This document shows, piece by piece, positions 54,014 through 62,340 of a DNA stretch of 64,000 bases (the first letter of the stretch is position 1; the number at the start of each line of letters is the position of its first letter). The position numbers and the translations under genes are program-made. The stretch is from assembly GCA_019309045.1 (NCBI GenBank), contig JAFDGZ010000009.1, positions 1 to 64,000 of the forward strand. The letters are read 5' to 3'. This DNA is from Deltaproteobacteria bacterium (GTDB lineage Bacteria; Desulfobacterota; Syntrophobacteria; BM002). The notes beneath the pieces were generated by a model that had not been told where the DNA came from, searched no databases, and saw only the letters and a program-made list of their open reading frames with translations.

Positions 54014-54385
54014 GAGCGGTTGCTTCAAACGTCTATTTGCTCGAAATTCCTCTTCCTTTCCCACTGAGATTGTCAATCTTTGTCTCCCTCTGGGCCATCA
54101 TGGATGAATTTTGCTTGACACTGGATATTGGGAGCGATGTATAGGGATACTATGGATCAGTTCTGGTGATGAGAGGAATATAGGTCGATGGACGAAAGAT
54201 TCAGAGTGGCGATTTTCAAGCATGTCGAGCAGTGGCAAGGGAAGTCAGTCTCACAGCCTGTGCTGCCAGCTATGAAATCGAAGGCATCACCCTGGTCGCG
54301 GACTGTCCGGTTCTGATTTACCGGGTGGAGAAACCTCTTTTTTGAAATGTCCCTCCCACATGGGGAGGATGACTTGAGGATGGGC
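54014..54385. other. Intergenic region upstream of ptb-ptb-buk
   Basis: Around 370 bases. TTGACA at 54115-54120 followed at 17 bases by TGTATA is a weak promoter candidate. From about 54188 a short reading frame (MDERFRVAIFKHV...) and, after a frame change, ACAASYEIEGITLVADCPVL could be remnants of a small Cys-containing protein of about 55 aa, but the reading is broken and not convincing. Confidence 0.3.
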
Positions 54386-55321
54386 ATGGAAATGCTTAGA
54401 AGTTTTGCGGAGGTTAAACCTCTAATATCTGGCTTACCGCCAAAGGTGGTAGCAGTGGTATCTCCTCGAAATCATCAGGTCATGCTGGCACTACGCGATG
54501 CCTGTAACGAAGGAACAGTCATTCCCACATTCATTGGCAGTCAGAAAACTATTTATGAAACTTCTGAAAAATCCGGATTCAACATTCGGGATTTCTTGGT
54601 CATTGACGAAGACGATCCGCAAGACATGGCAGACATTGGGGTAGGATTTTTGGATGATGGTAGGGCCGATTTTTTCCTGAAGGGGCAGATACCCACCTCA
54701 CATATATTCAAAGCCGTGATCAAGAATCAGGCTAGGGCCACCACTAGGAAACGGTTCAGCGTAGTCACTCTGTGGGAGATGCCAGGGCTGAACAGATTGA
54801 TTGCCATCACTGATCCGGGCGTCAACATCAAGCCCGATCTTGATGACAAGATTGAGATCGTTCGAAATGCTGTCTCCCTGATGCACTTGCTTGGCTACAG
54901 CCGTCCCACAGTTCTCCTTTTATCTGCTCACAGGGGTATGAGCATGGACCTGTCCTCCAGAAGTGACGCCGAGAAAATCAGACAGGCGGTGCGAAAAGGT
55001 ATGCTTGAGGGCTGCCGCGTAGTCTCAGATTTTTCCCTTTTCGATCTTTCTCTTAAAGCAAAAGCTGATTTCGATTATCAGAACGGGGTAGAGCAACCCC
55101 AATTCCCGGACATTTTTCTGGTTCCGAACCTGGAGGCTGGGAACATTCTGGTAAAGATGGACTACATCATAAAGCTCACCAGACGATCGGTCATGCTGGG
55201 GGCTTCAGGTCCGCTGCTGCTGCCATCCAGGTCTGACACCTATGATTCCATCAAAGGAGAGATCGAATTTGGCGTCTTGATCTCTCATTGGCTCCGAGGC
55301 GGTACCAGTGAAAAGCTTTGA
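54386..55321 (+). CDS. ptb: Phosphate butyryltransferase-like enzyme, copy 1
   Basis: About 311 aa of the phosphate acetyl/butyryltransferase family, which exchanges CoA for phosphate on a short acyl group. Features: VVAVVSPRNHQVMLALRDA, DFFLKGQIPTSHIFKAVI, TDPGVNIKPDLDDKIEIVRNAV and the C-terminal MLGASGPLLLPSRSD. The start is uncertain; ATG 54386 has GAGG six bases upstream, and the frame extends to 54347. It overlaps copy 2 by 14 bases. Confidence 0.85.
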   Translation: MEMLRSFAEVKPLISGLPPKVVAVVSPRNHQVMLALRDACNEGTVIPTFIGSQKTIYETSEKSGFNIRDFLVIDEDDPQDMADIGVGFLDDGRADFFLKGQIPTSHIFKAVIKNQARATTRKRFSVVTLWEMPGLNRLIAITDPGVNIKPDLDDKIEIVRNAVSLMHLLGYSRPTVLLLSAHRGMSMDLSSRSDAEKIRQAVRKGMLEGCRVVSDFSLFDLSLKAKADFDYQNGVEQPQFPDIFLVPNLEAGNILVKMDYIIKLTRRSVMLGASGPLLLPSRSDTYDSIKGEIEFGVLISHWLRGGTSEKL

Positions 55322-56225
55322 GGATATCCTGCATCAGGCGAAAACAAGGGGAAGAAAGAGAGCCGTGGTCGCCCCCGCGCCGGGCAGTGACATGTCGGCA
55401 GCACTCTCCCGGGCAACTGATCTTGGCCTTATTCATTCTATAATTGTTGATAATGATCCTCGTGGAGGACTTGCGGAGAGAAACCCTGGTCATGTCCAAG
55501 AAGGCACTTACGATCCGAGTACTGATGATTCGCTATGGCAGGCCGTCAGGATGGTGCGCCAGGGGGAGGCAGATATCTTGATTCAGGGGGCGAAGCCCCT
55601 GGGCGATTTCCTGCACATCGTGAAAGACCCGGAGAACGGTCTGGGCACCGCGGCAACTCTCAGCTTTGTCTCTGTATTTGACTCTCTCCAGGCTGGCCGT
55701 CTTAGCCTGGTAACCGACACCCTTATCAATGACTTCCCAACACTTGAGCAAAAGATTGGTATCATCAAGAATCTTGTCAATTTTGCCCATGTTCTGGATA
55801 TTAAGCGACCGAAACTTGCGGTTCTTTCGGCGCTGGAATTGGTAAATCCTGCGATTCCTTCCACCCTGGATGCGGCCATCTTGGCAAAGATGTCCGAGCG
55901 TGGCCAACTGGGAGAGGCCATGGTCGAGGGGCCTTTGGACATAGATTGTGCTGTCTCCACAGAAGCCGCCCACCGCAAAGGAGTGAGCCATCCTAATACA
56001 GGTCAATTCGATGCATTCCTGCTGCCCGATATTGAATCTGCCTATAGTTTTATGCAGTTTTTGCTCCTGTTTGGAGGCTTTCCAATGGCAGGTGTACTCC
56101 TTGGTACCCGCTCGCCCGTGGTCTTAGATCTGGATTTTCAGCGTTCTGCTGCCAGGGTAATTGAACTTGCTATTGCGGTATTAATGGCACCTCGGCTGGA
56201 GGGCGACCATGACCTGCTTCTATAA
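55308..56225 (+). CDS. ptb: Phosphate butyryltransferase-like enzyme, copy 2
   Basis: A 305-aa paralogue of the preceding gene, with the classical N-terminus KSFEDILHQAKTRG and VVAPAPGSDMSAALSRATDLGLI, ADILIQGAKPLGDFLHIV, TDTLINDFPTLEQKIGIIKN and the C-terminal GVLLGTRSPVVLDLDF. It begins with GTG inside the end of copy 1 and its stop lies 17 bases into the butyrate kinase gene, so the three genes are coupled. Two different copies suggest two acyl specificities or a mixed oligomer. Confidence 0.88.
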   Translation: MKSFEDILHQAKTRGRKRAVVAPAPGSDMSAALSRATDLGLIHSIIVDNDPRGGLAERNPGHVQEGTYDPSTDDSLWQAVRMVRQGEADILIQGAKPLGDFLHIVKDPENGLGTAATLSFVSVFDSLQAGRLSLVTDTLINDFPTLEQKIGIIKNLVNFAHVLDIKRPKLAVLSALELVNPAIPSTLDAAILAKMSERGQLGEAMVEGPLDIDCAVSTEAAHRKGVSHPNTGQFDAFLLPDIESAYSFMQFLLLFGGFPMAGVLLGTRSPVVLDLDFQRSAARVIELAIAVLMAPRLEGDHDLLL

Positions 56226-57291
56226 GATTTTGCTATTGAATATTGGCTCTACGAGCACCAAACTTGCCTTTTTTGACAAGGATCACTTGAAGATCCAGGA
56301 GACCATTGCCCACACCCCTCAGCAACTAGGCTCTCTCTCTCACTATATGGAGCAGCTTGTCTTACGCAAGGAATGCATTGAAAAATTCTTGTTGAAAAAC
56401 CGGGTACTGTTTGATCATCTGGACTTGGTCGTAAGTCGCGGCGGTCTTACCGCACCGGTTTCCTCCGGGGTGTATCTCATTGATGTAAGGATGTGTGAGG
56501 ACCTGCGCTCCGGGAAATACGGCCGGCATCCCACCAACCTGGGACCGCTCATCGCCTACGATTTGGCAAAGCAGGCCGGCACCCGGGCCGTGATTGTGGA
56601 CAGCCCCAGCACTGACGAATATCATCCTCTCGCCAGGATCTCCGGCATTCCGGAGATTGAGAGAAAGAGCGCGTTTCACGCCCTCAACCAGAAGGCTGCG
56701 GCGAGAAAGGCTGCAGACGAAATTGGGATTCCTTATGAAGAGAGCAACATGGTCGTGGCCCACCTAGGTGGCGGCATCAGCATCGGTGCTCATCAGAATG
56801 GCAGGGTCATAGACAGCACGATCGGTCTCGGGGAAGGTCCGATGACCCCGGAACGGGCTGGGAGCCTTCCAACTCTGGAGCTCCTTCGGCTTCTAGAGAC
56901 AGAGAAATTTAACCTAACAGAATTGCGTAGGCGTCTCACATCTGCAGGTGGTTTGCTTGGATATCTGGGGACGAATGATCTCAGCAAAATAGAAGAAATG
57001 ATCAGCCAGGGAGATGAGCGGGCGCAATTGTTGCTGCGAGCAGTGGCATATCAAGTTGCCAAAGATGTCGGTGGCATGAGCACGGTGCTGGACGGCGATG
57101 TGGATGCAGTCGTGTTGACTGGTGGTCTGGCCAACTCTAGAATGCTGGTGGAATGGATTAGCGGACGGGTCGAGTTCATCGCGCCGGTTAAAGTGTATCC
57201 TGGAGAGAATGAGATGCTTGCTCTGGCCGAAGGCGCTCTCAGGGTTCTATCCGGAGCAGAAGCAATCAAGCGTTACCACCCTGCAGGGTAA
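56209..57291 (+). CDS. buk: Butyrate kinase
   Basis: A 360-aa acyl kinase of the ASKHA fold, making butyrate and ATP from butyryl phosphate. Motifs: LLNIGSTSTKLAFFD (phosphate 1), VVAHLGGGISIGAHQNGRVID (phosphate 2) and VVLTGGLANSRMLVEWIS (adenosine). With the two transferases it forms a substrate-level phosphorylation route from acyl-CoA, a natural end of the beta-oxidation pathway encoded 10 kb away, or works in reverse to activate butyrate. Confidence 0.93.
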   Translation: MTCFYKILLLNIGSTSTKLAFFDKDHLKIQETIAHTPQQLGSLSHYMEQLVLRKECIEKFLLKNRVLFDHLDLVVSRGGLTAPVSSGVYLIDVRMCEDLRSGKYGRHPTNLGPLIAYDLAKQAGTRAVIVDSPSTDEYHPLARISGIPEIERKSAFHALNQKAAARKAADEIGIPYEESNMVVAHLGGGISIGAHQNGRVIDSTIGLGEGPMTPERAGSLPTLELLRLLETEKFNLTELRRRLTSAGGLLGYLGTNDLSKIEEMISQGDERAQLLLRAVAYQVAKDVGGMSTVLDGDVDAVVLTGGLANSRMLVEWISGRVEFIAPVKVYPGENEMLALAEGALRVLSGAEAIKRYHPAG

Positions 57292-57575
57292 TTTCTTAGC
57301 GTTAGCTTAGTGAGTGCACTCAATGTCTAGAAAAGAACTTTATCTGTATACGGTATGATCTTGAGGCTGAGAAAATGTGGGCTTGCTCCATACCTCAAGC
57401 GCTTCCCACTCAAACTTGTGTAAACCCTCTGTTGATGTACTGGTGCTCATTTCCTGCAGTTCAAAACTTTCTGGGTCTGAGAACTCTGTGACAGATACCC
57501 ATGGCGTTTTCAGATCCAGAAGCAAGGCAAGCTACTTCTGAGCTCGTGACCGGACATGGGCTGACAGCAAAATAT

Positions 57576-58004
57576 TTATAGTATTTTCATGAGAGTGATC
57601 TTGAAAGTGATACTTTGCCCGGCAAGAGGGTCGTTGGCATCAAGAACTATGTTGTCTTCAGTAATGTTTTTCACGACGACAAGAGCAGTGGTGCCGTCGC
57701 GCAACCGTACTTGCAGTCTCTTTCCCAACTCTAAATCCAGGTCTGCGGGAAATTCGGATCTTTCGAATATGAACAGAAGGTCCTTCCTGTAGTCTCCGTA
57801 GGCCTCTTTCGGCGATAGAGTGATTGTCTTTGTGTCCCCTTCGATCATGCCCACTACAGCCTCTTCAAAACCTGGGAGAACGCTCTTTTGTCCTATGATA
57901 AATTCAAAAGGCTCTTCTCCCACAGTAGAACCGAATACGGTCCCATCTTCCAAGGATCCAGTGAAATGCACCCTTACTTTATCCCCTATTCTTGCCACAG
58001 CCAT
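57576..58004 (-). CDS. FKBP-type peptidyl-prolyl isomerase (SlyD-like)
   Basis: A 142-aa SlyD-type protein: KVRVHFTGSLEDGTVFGSTVGEEPFEFIIG, VLPGFEEAVVGMIEGDTKTITLSPKEAYGDY (FKBP core split by an IF chaperone domain), then VLDANDPLAGQSITFKI. The His-rich metal-binding tail of E. coli SlyD is absent. It catalyses prolyl isomerisation and acts as a chaperone in the cytoplasm. ATG 58004 has AAGGAGA upstream; a longer frame extends to 58076. It converges with butyrate kinase. Confidence 0.92.
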   Translation of the reverse strand: MAVARIGDKVRVHFTGSLEDGTVFGSTVGEEPFEFIIGQKSVLPGFEEAVVGMIEGDTKTITLSPKEAYGDYRKDLLFIFERSEFPADLDLELGKRLQVRLRDGTTALVVVKNITEDNIVLDANDPLAGQSITFKITLMKIL

Positions 58005-58198
58005 TCTTTCTCCTTTTCCTTCCCAAGACTGCTGCTCAGAGATGCCAGGATGTTGCGCCAGGTTCGCCGTCAGCAAAACAACCGCGGCCGGCTAAGGCCA
58101 CACAACTCAACAGGCAGCTGAACATCTCCCAACGGGCTAAAGAGAAAATCAGTCTGCCCCGGCTGTTGTTGTCATGAATCGATGCAACAGTTGCCACG

Positions 58199-58363
58199 CT
58201 ATTCTTTTGCTTCAGCCGCTGGTTCTTTGCCAGCGTCCAACTCCTCTGCACTGCCTGCGCCTCTCTTCCTGTTCAGCCGCCGTTCCATCTTTTTCTGCGC
58301 TTTCAACTTTCGTTTGATTTCTTTCTGTCGCTTCTTGAAGCTGTGTGGACTGGGCTTTGCCAA
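58199..58363 (-). CDS. Small basic protein (54 aa), TTG start
   Basis: Below the usual ORF-length cut-off. A TTG at 58363 is preceded by AAAGGAGGAG at ideal distance and reads AKPSPHSFKKRQKEIKRK onward, a run of Lys/Arg with regularly spaced charged residues through KMERRLNRKRG, ending in an acidic-Ala tail. The composition resembles small Lys-rich proteins common in deltaproteobacteria, often beginning MAKP-x-x-x-FxKRQ. Probably RNA- or nucleic-acid-binding, but the function is unknown. A minus-strand terminator lies about 155 bases upstream of it, so it has a separate promoter or is controlled by readthrough. Confidence 0.7.
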   Translation of the reverse strand: MAKPSPHSFKKRQKEIKRKLKAQKKMERRLNRKRGAGSAEELDAGKEPAAEAKE

Positions 58364-58518
58364 ATCTCCTCCTTTTTTTGTGTCGCTTGTCGCTGACCAG
58401 ATGCAGCGCCCTGCCAGCCAACCCTGCGAGCATTCACAGGACTGCTGCTCTGCAATCGTTCACTGCCAGGACAGCCCCAGTGCAAACGAAGCTGCCTGTC
58501 CTGCCTTTTCAGGTCGAC

Positions 58519-58553
58519 AAAAAGACCCCGAGCCTTGCACAGGCTTAGGGGTC
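58519..58553 (-). terminator. Intrinsic terminator with no gene in front of it
   Basis: On the minus strand GACCCC-TA-AGCCT, a five-base loop TGCAC-type, AGGCT-C-GGGGTC form an 11-bp-stem hairpin with a small bulge, directly followed by TTTTT (58523-58519). On the plus strand no T-run follows, so it works for minus-strand transcription. No coding gene on this strand lies between it and asnS, so it ends a non-coding transcript or attenuates the small basic protein gene. Confidence 0.75.
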
Positions 58554-58690
58554 ACTTGCCAGAAGCAATAGGCAACTCCCCTTTAGCTTGGCATCTTTCC
58601 TCAACTATGTCAACCAGTTGTTTGGAGCAACCGCCTCAGCCTCGTGCTGGCGCTCCTGTTTCTCAAAGGACAGCAGGTAGTATACTATCC
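58519..58690 (-). ncRNA. Candidate small RNA or attenuated leader
   Basis: The terminator at 58519-58553 must have a transcript before it. Going upstream on the minus strand, a second hairpin TTGCC ... GGCAA (58557-58576) and the -10-like boxes TATACT and TATAAT near 58680-58697 suggest an RNA of about 160 bases. I cannot match it to 6S, SRP, RNase P or tmRNA. It could be a free small RNA or a leader controlling the downstream basic protein gene. Confidence 0.35.
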
Positions 58691-58868
58691 GATTATATGA
58701 CTTATCTGCTCTGTAGCGGATTTACTTCAGAGGCAATCTATGGTTTATTTTGCTGGGACAGCCTGGCAGGAAAAGCGGTCGCTGCTGCCTGCCTGGAATG
58801 CCCTGCCTGAGAAATGTGCAGGAGTTTTGCAACAGGAGGCAGACACCTCCTTGTGAGGAGAGGTCCTG

Positions 58869-60254
58869 ATGAGAAGAATAAGGGTTGTGGAGGCTATTCA
58901 CTCTGATATTCCTTTGGAGAGCATCCTGATCAAAGGATGGGTTCGCAGCAGAAGAGACGCCAAGGGCTTTTCATTTCTGGATGTAAATGACGGCTCCTGT
59001 CTGAAAAATATCCAGGTGATTGTGGATGCAGCGATTCCGGCCTACCAGATCCTCAAACGAGTCAATACCGGCGCCGCCGTAGAAGTGGCGGGCTCTCTCG
59101 TGGACTCGCCTGGCAAGGGCCAGAGGTGGGAGTTGCAAGCCGATGATCTCAAGCTGATAGGCGCATCTGAGCAGCAGAGTTATCCGTTGCAGAAAAAGCG
59201 CCACACAGATGAGTTTCTCCGGACGATTGCTCATCTCCGACCGAGGACTAACAAGTACGGGGCCCTGTTTCGCATCCGTTCGGAGTGTTCGTTTGCCGTA
59301 CACCAGTTTTTCAGAGAGCGTGGATTCTTTTTGCTCCACTCACCTATCATTACCGGCTCTGACTGCGAAGGAGCCGGAGAACTCTTTAGAGTAACCACTC
59401 TACCGCCTCTGGCCCACTCCCTGCCTGCAGGAGAGAATCCCTTTGCTGAAGATTTTTTTGGCAAAGAGGCGAGTCTCACGGTTTCCGGGCAGTTAGAGGC
59501 AGAAGTATTTGCCTGCTCTCTGGGAAATGTCTACACTTTCGGTCCCACTTTTCGGGCGGAGAATTCCAACACCCCTCGCCATGCGGCCGAGTTCTGGATG
59601 ATCGAGCCGGAGATGGCCTTCGCTGATCTAAATGACAACATGGATCTGGCGGAAGAACTGGTCAAGTATTTGACTACTCACATCATGGAGCACTGCCAGG
59701 AGGACCTGGAGCTGTTCATGAGATTCGTGGACAAGAATCTCCGGACAGCCTTGCAGGTTATTGTGGAAGAATCCTATGCGAGAATTTCCTACTCGGAAGC
59801 GATCCAGGTTTTGCAAGGTTCAGGCAAAGAGTTTGACTTTCCTGTGGAATTCGAAGCGGATCTCCAGACCGAGCACGAAAGATATCTCTGCGAGAAACAT
59901 TTTGGCAAGCCTGTGATCGTCTACAACTATCCAAAGGAAATCAAGCCCTTCTATATGCGGCTCAATGACGATCAGCGAACCGTGGCCGCCATGGATCTGC
60001 TGGTACCCAGGGTGGGAGAGTTGATCGGCGGCAGCCAGCGCGAGGAGCGCTATGAAGTGCTGCGAAGACGTCTAGTGGAAAATGGTATGAATCCTGAGGA
60101 TTACTGGTGGTATCTAGACCTGCGGCGTTTCGGCTCTGTACCCCACTCCGGCTTTGGACTCGGCTTCGAAAGATTTCTCATGATGGTCACCGGGGTGAGC
60201 AACATCCGTGATGTCATCCCCTTTCCTCGAACTCCCAAGCATCTGGAATTTTAA
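58869..60254 (+). CDS. asnS: Asparaginyl-tRNA synthetase
   Basis: A 461-aa class IIb aminoacyl-tRNA synthetase. The N-terminal OB-fold has ILIKGWVRSRRDAKGFSFLDVNDGS; the catalytic domain shows motif 2 FRAENSNTPRHAAEFWMIEPE and motif 3 GFGLGFERFLMMVTG, and the asparagine-specific VYNYPKEIKPFYMR. RBS GAGAGG upstream of ATG 58869. It charges tRNA-Asn directly, so the organism need not rely only on tRNA-dependent amidation of Asp. Confidence 0.96.
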   Translation: MRRIRVVEAIHSDIPLESILIKGWVRSRRDAKGFSFLDVNDGSCLKNIQVIVDAAIPAYQILKRVNTGAAVEVAGSLVDSPGKGQRWELQADDLKLIGASEQQSYPLQKKRHTDEFLRTIAHLRPRTNKYGALFRIRSECSFAVHQFFRERGFFLLHSPIITGSDCEGAGELFRVTTLPPLAHSLPAGENPFAEDFFGKEASLTVSGQLEAEVFACSLGNVYTFGPTFRAENSNTPRHAAEFWMIEPEMAFADLNDNMDLAEELVKYLTTHIMEHCQEDLELFMRFVDKNLRTALQVIVEESYARISYSEAIQVLQGSGKEFDFPVEFEADLQTEHERYLCEKHFGKPVIVYNYPKEIKPFYMRLNDDQRTVAAMDLLVPRVGELIGGSQREERYEVLRRRLVENGMNPEDYWWYLDLRRFGSVPHSGFGLGFERFLMMVTGVSNIRDVIPFPRTPKHLEF

Positions 60255-60317
60255 GATAAAATATTTTTGAACAACAAGTTGCTCTGCTATTGTCGCCAGG
60301 CTGCCAACCCAGAGGCT

Positions 60318-61157
60318 TCATAAGGGCAGTTCGATCACCCCGTGCAACCGTATCTTCTCTGCGGATATATAGCTGGCCCCCATGGCGCGGGCCAGCTGGG
60401 GGCCATAGCCAAAGCTACAGGGATCTTCCTCGGTGTCCACGAAAATGCTCTCGATTCCTGCTGACTTTACCACAGAAGCATAGTGCATGGCTTCGTCGTA
60501 CGGGTCGCTGTATTCGAGGGCCACATTACCTCTGCCGTCGGAAACCACCACCAGAACGGGCCGCAGTTGGGCATTTTTCCGCTGCTGGCGTCGAAGAAGG
60601 ACCACAGCCTCTTTGAGGCCGAGACCTAGAGGCGTCTTGCCGCCGACAGAGAGCTTGCGCAGGTGCTTTCTGGCCACCAGTGGACTTCTGGTAAAGGGGA
60701 GAATGAGCTCGGTCTGGGCAGCCCTGAAGGCGAGCAGCGCCACCTGGTCCCTCTTGTGGTAGGCATCGGTGAGCAGAGAGAAGACAATGCCTTTGGTGAA
60801 GGTCATCCTCCGGTTGGCTCCCATAGAGCCGCTGGCGTCCACCAGAAAGAGTATGGTGGCAGCTGTGGCCTGCAGCCGCACCTTTTCTCGAATGTCCTGG
60901 GTGGCGATCCGTATGAGCCTGCGAGTCTGACGGCTGCACTGGCGCCCGGCAGCAGCTCGCAGGCTGGCGTCCAGGGCAATGCTTTGCGGCCTTCCCAGTG
61001 GAAGCCTGCTCTTGATATAGCGGCCGCCGGCGGTGATGGCCGCCTGGCGCGGTCTGCGACCCCGGGGCAGCCGCTTCTCCTGCCGCCTCGCTCTGCTCTG
61101 GCTCTTGACCACTAGAGGCGGGCCAATATCGAAGCGTCTGCCCCAGTCAAGGGTCAA
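60318..61157 (-). CDS. Magnesium/cobalt chelatase subunit D-like VWA protein
   Basis: A 279-aa protein with a basic N-terminus (RARRQEKRLPRGRR) and a von Willebrand A domain. The metal-ion-dependent adhesion site is complete: DASGSMG (107-113), GGKTPLG and VVSDGRGN. It corresponds to the C-terminal VWA part of BchD/ChlD without the AAA-like half. Its start overlaps the stop of the ATPase gene by four bases (ATGA). With that ATPase it would insert Mg or Co into a tetrapyrrole or act as a MoxR-like chaperone; no BchH/CobN large subunit is in the window. Confidence 0.87.
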   Translation of the reverse strand: MTLDWGRRFDIGPPLVVKSQSRARRQEKRLPRGRRPRQAAITAGGRYIKSRLPLGRPQSIALDASLRAAAGRQCSRQTRRLIRIATQDIREKVRLQATAATILFLVDASGSMGANRRMTFTKGIVFSLLTDAYHKRDQVALLAFRAAQTELILPFTRSPLVARKHLRKLSVGGKTPLGLGLKEAVVLLRRQQRKNAQLRPVLVVVSDGRGNVALEYSDPYDEAMHYASVVKSAGIESIFVDTEEDPCSFGYGPQLARAMGASYISAEKIRLHGVIELPL

Positions 61158-62260
61158 TGAGCCTCTGCCTGGGAGTTTTTTTTTAACCGCACAGAGGCCT
61201 GGGGCTTCTCCAGGGTGCTCTCCTCAACTTCGATTACCTTTTCCAGGACCTGGTCGATTTTTTCGAGAGGCGACTGTTCATCAGCGGGATCTATGCGCAA
61301 CCGGTGCGGCAACACGAGCTGGGCAGCTGTGGCCACCTCCCGCAGGGTGACCTCGTTCAGGCCTGCATAGGCGGCCAGGGCTGTAGCTGTCTTGGCCATG
61401 GCAATGTCGGCCCGGTGACCGTCCGTGCCTGCCATCACGGCCAGACGGCTGATAGCAGCGAGGGATTTGCTGGAGAGCTCCACGCGGGCCACTCTTTCTT
61501 TGGCTTCAAGGATGTGATTTACCAGGGCCTGTTCTTTTTGGCGCCATTGTGAATAGAAGGCTTGCGGGGCACGTTCAAAGCTGAGGCACCTCGCCACCAC
61601 TTCACACCGCAGGTTCTCGTCGTCGATGCCTGTCACCTCGGCACACAGAGAGAAGCGGTCCTGCAACTGGGGCCGCAATTCCCCTTCATCCGGATTCATA
61701 GTACCCACCAGGATGAATTTGCTGGGATGGCTGTAAGAGATTCCTTCCCTTTCCACCACGTTTACCCCCATGGCTGCCACATCCAGAAGTATGTCAACCA
61801 GATGATCAGGCAGGAGGTTGACCTCATCCACGTAGAGAAATCCTCTGTGAGCTCTGGCGAGCAGACCAGGCTGAAAGGCCTTCTCTCCCTGACGCACTGC
61901 CTGCTCGATATCCAGTGTTCCCAGGACCATTTCCTCGGTGGCACCCAGAGGGAGATCCACCACTTTCATCCGTTCCTGAGCAGTGGGCATGCTCTCGTGC
62001 CGTTGGTAGCGTTCCAGGCATCGTTGGCACATCAAACTGGGATCTTTGGGATGACAGCGGAACAGGCAGTCGGCCACCACCGGAACAGGAGGCAGAAGAC
62101 TTGCCAGGGCCCGCACTGCGGTGGATTTGCCGGTGCCGCGCTCGCCGCGGATAAGCACGCCGCCGATCTCTGGATAGATCAGACTGAGAACCAGGGCTTG
62201 CTTCATGCGCTCCTGGCCTACAATTGCCGTGAAGGGAAATGGTAGGCGATAATGTTTCAT
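61154..62260 (-). CDS. Magnesium/cobalt chelatase ATPase (BchI-like)
   Basis: A 368-aa AAA+ protein: Walker A IRGERGTGKST (38-48), Walker B GFLYVDEVNLLPDHLVD, ILVGTMNPDEGELRPQLQDRF (sensor 1) and C-terminal HRLRIDPADEQ. A four-Cys segment CLFRCHPKDPSLMCQRC (about 65-81) is typical of the group. Photosynthesis genes are absent, so a role in cobalamin or another tetrapyrrole is more likely than chlorophyll. Transcribed away from the membrane protein gene at 62.3 kb. Confidence 0.9.
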   Translation of the reverse strand: MKHYRLPFPFTAIVGQERMKQALVLSLIYPEIGGVLIRGERGTGKSTAVRALASLLPPVPVVADCLFRCHPKDPSLMCQRCLERYQRHESMPTAQERMKVVDLPLGATEEMVLGTLDIEQAVRQGEKAFQPGLLARAHRGFLYVDEVNLLPDHLVDILLDVAAMGVNVVEREGISYSHPSKFILVGTMNPDEGELRPQLQDRFSLCAEVTGIDDENLRCEVVARCLSFERAPQAFYSQWRQKEQALVNHILEAKERVARVELSSKSLAAISRLAVMAGTDGHRADIAMAKTATALAAYAGLNEVTLREVATAAQLVLPHRLRIDPADEQSPLEKIDQVLEKVIEVEESTLEKPQASVRLKKNSQAEAH

Positions 62261-62340
62261 AGCTTGACACTTTTAGCAGAATATGGTCAGTGAAGAAAGT
62301 TTTTTTCGCACCTTCGAGCTGCGTTGAAAGAGCGGTTTCT

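Larger units (their letters stand above)
58364..58868. other. Intergenic region between basic protein gene and asnS
   Basis: About 505 bases holding the minus-strand terminator and candidate RNA. Towards asnS the plus-strand sequence contains CAGGAGGC-AGAC-ACCTCCTTG (58832-58855), an inverted repeat directly before the asnS RBS, which could affect asnS translation. I see no protein-coding gene. Confidence 0.5.

Noticed and set aside
57340-57525. 61-codon minus-strand frame between buk and the FKBP gene
   Set aside because: No RBS and no recognisable protein; probably part of the 3' regions of the two convergent genes.
58519-58690. 6S, SRP, RNase P or tmRNA identity for the orphan transcript
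   Set aside because: GAGGAAAG and GC-rich stems occur, but the conserved core sequences of these RNAs are absent.
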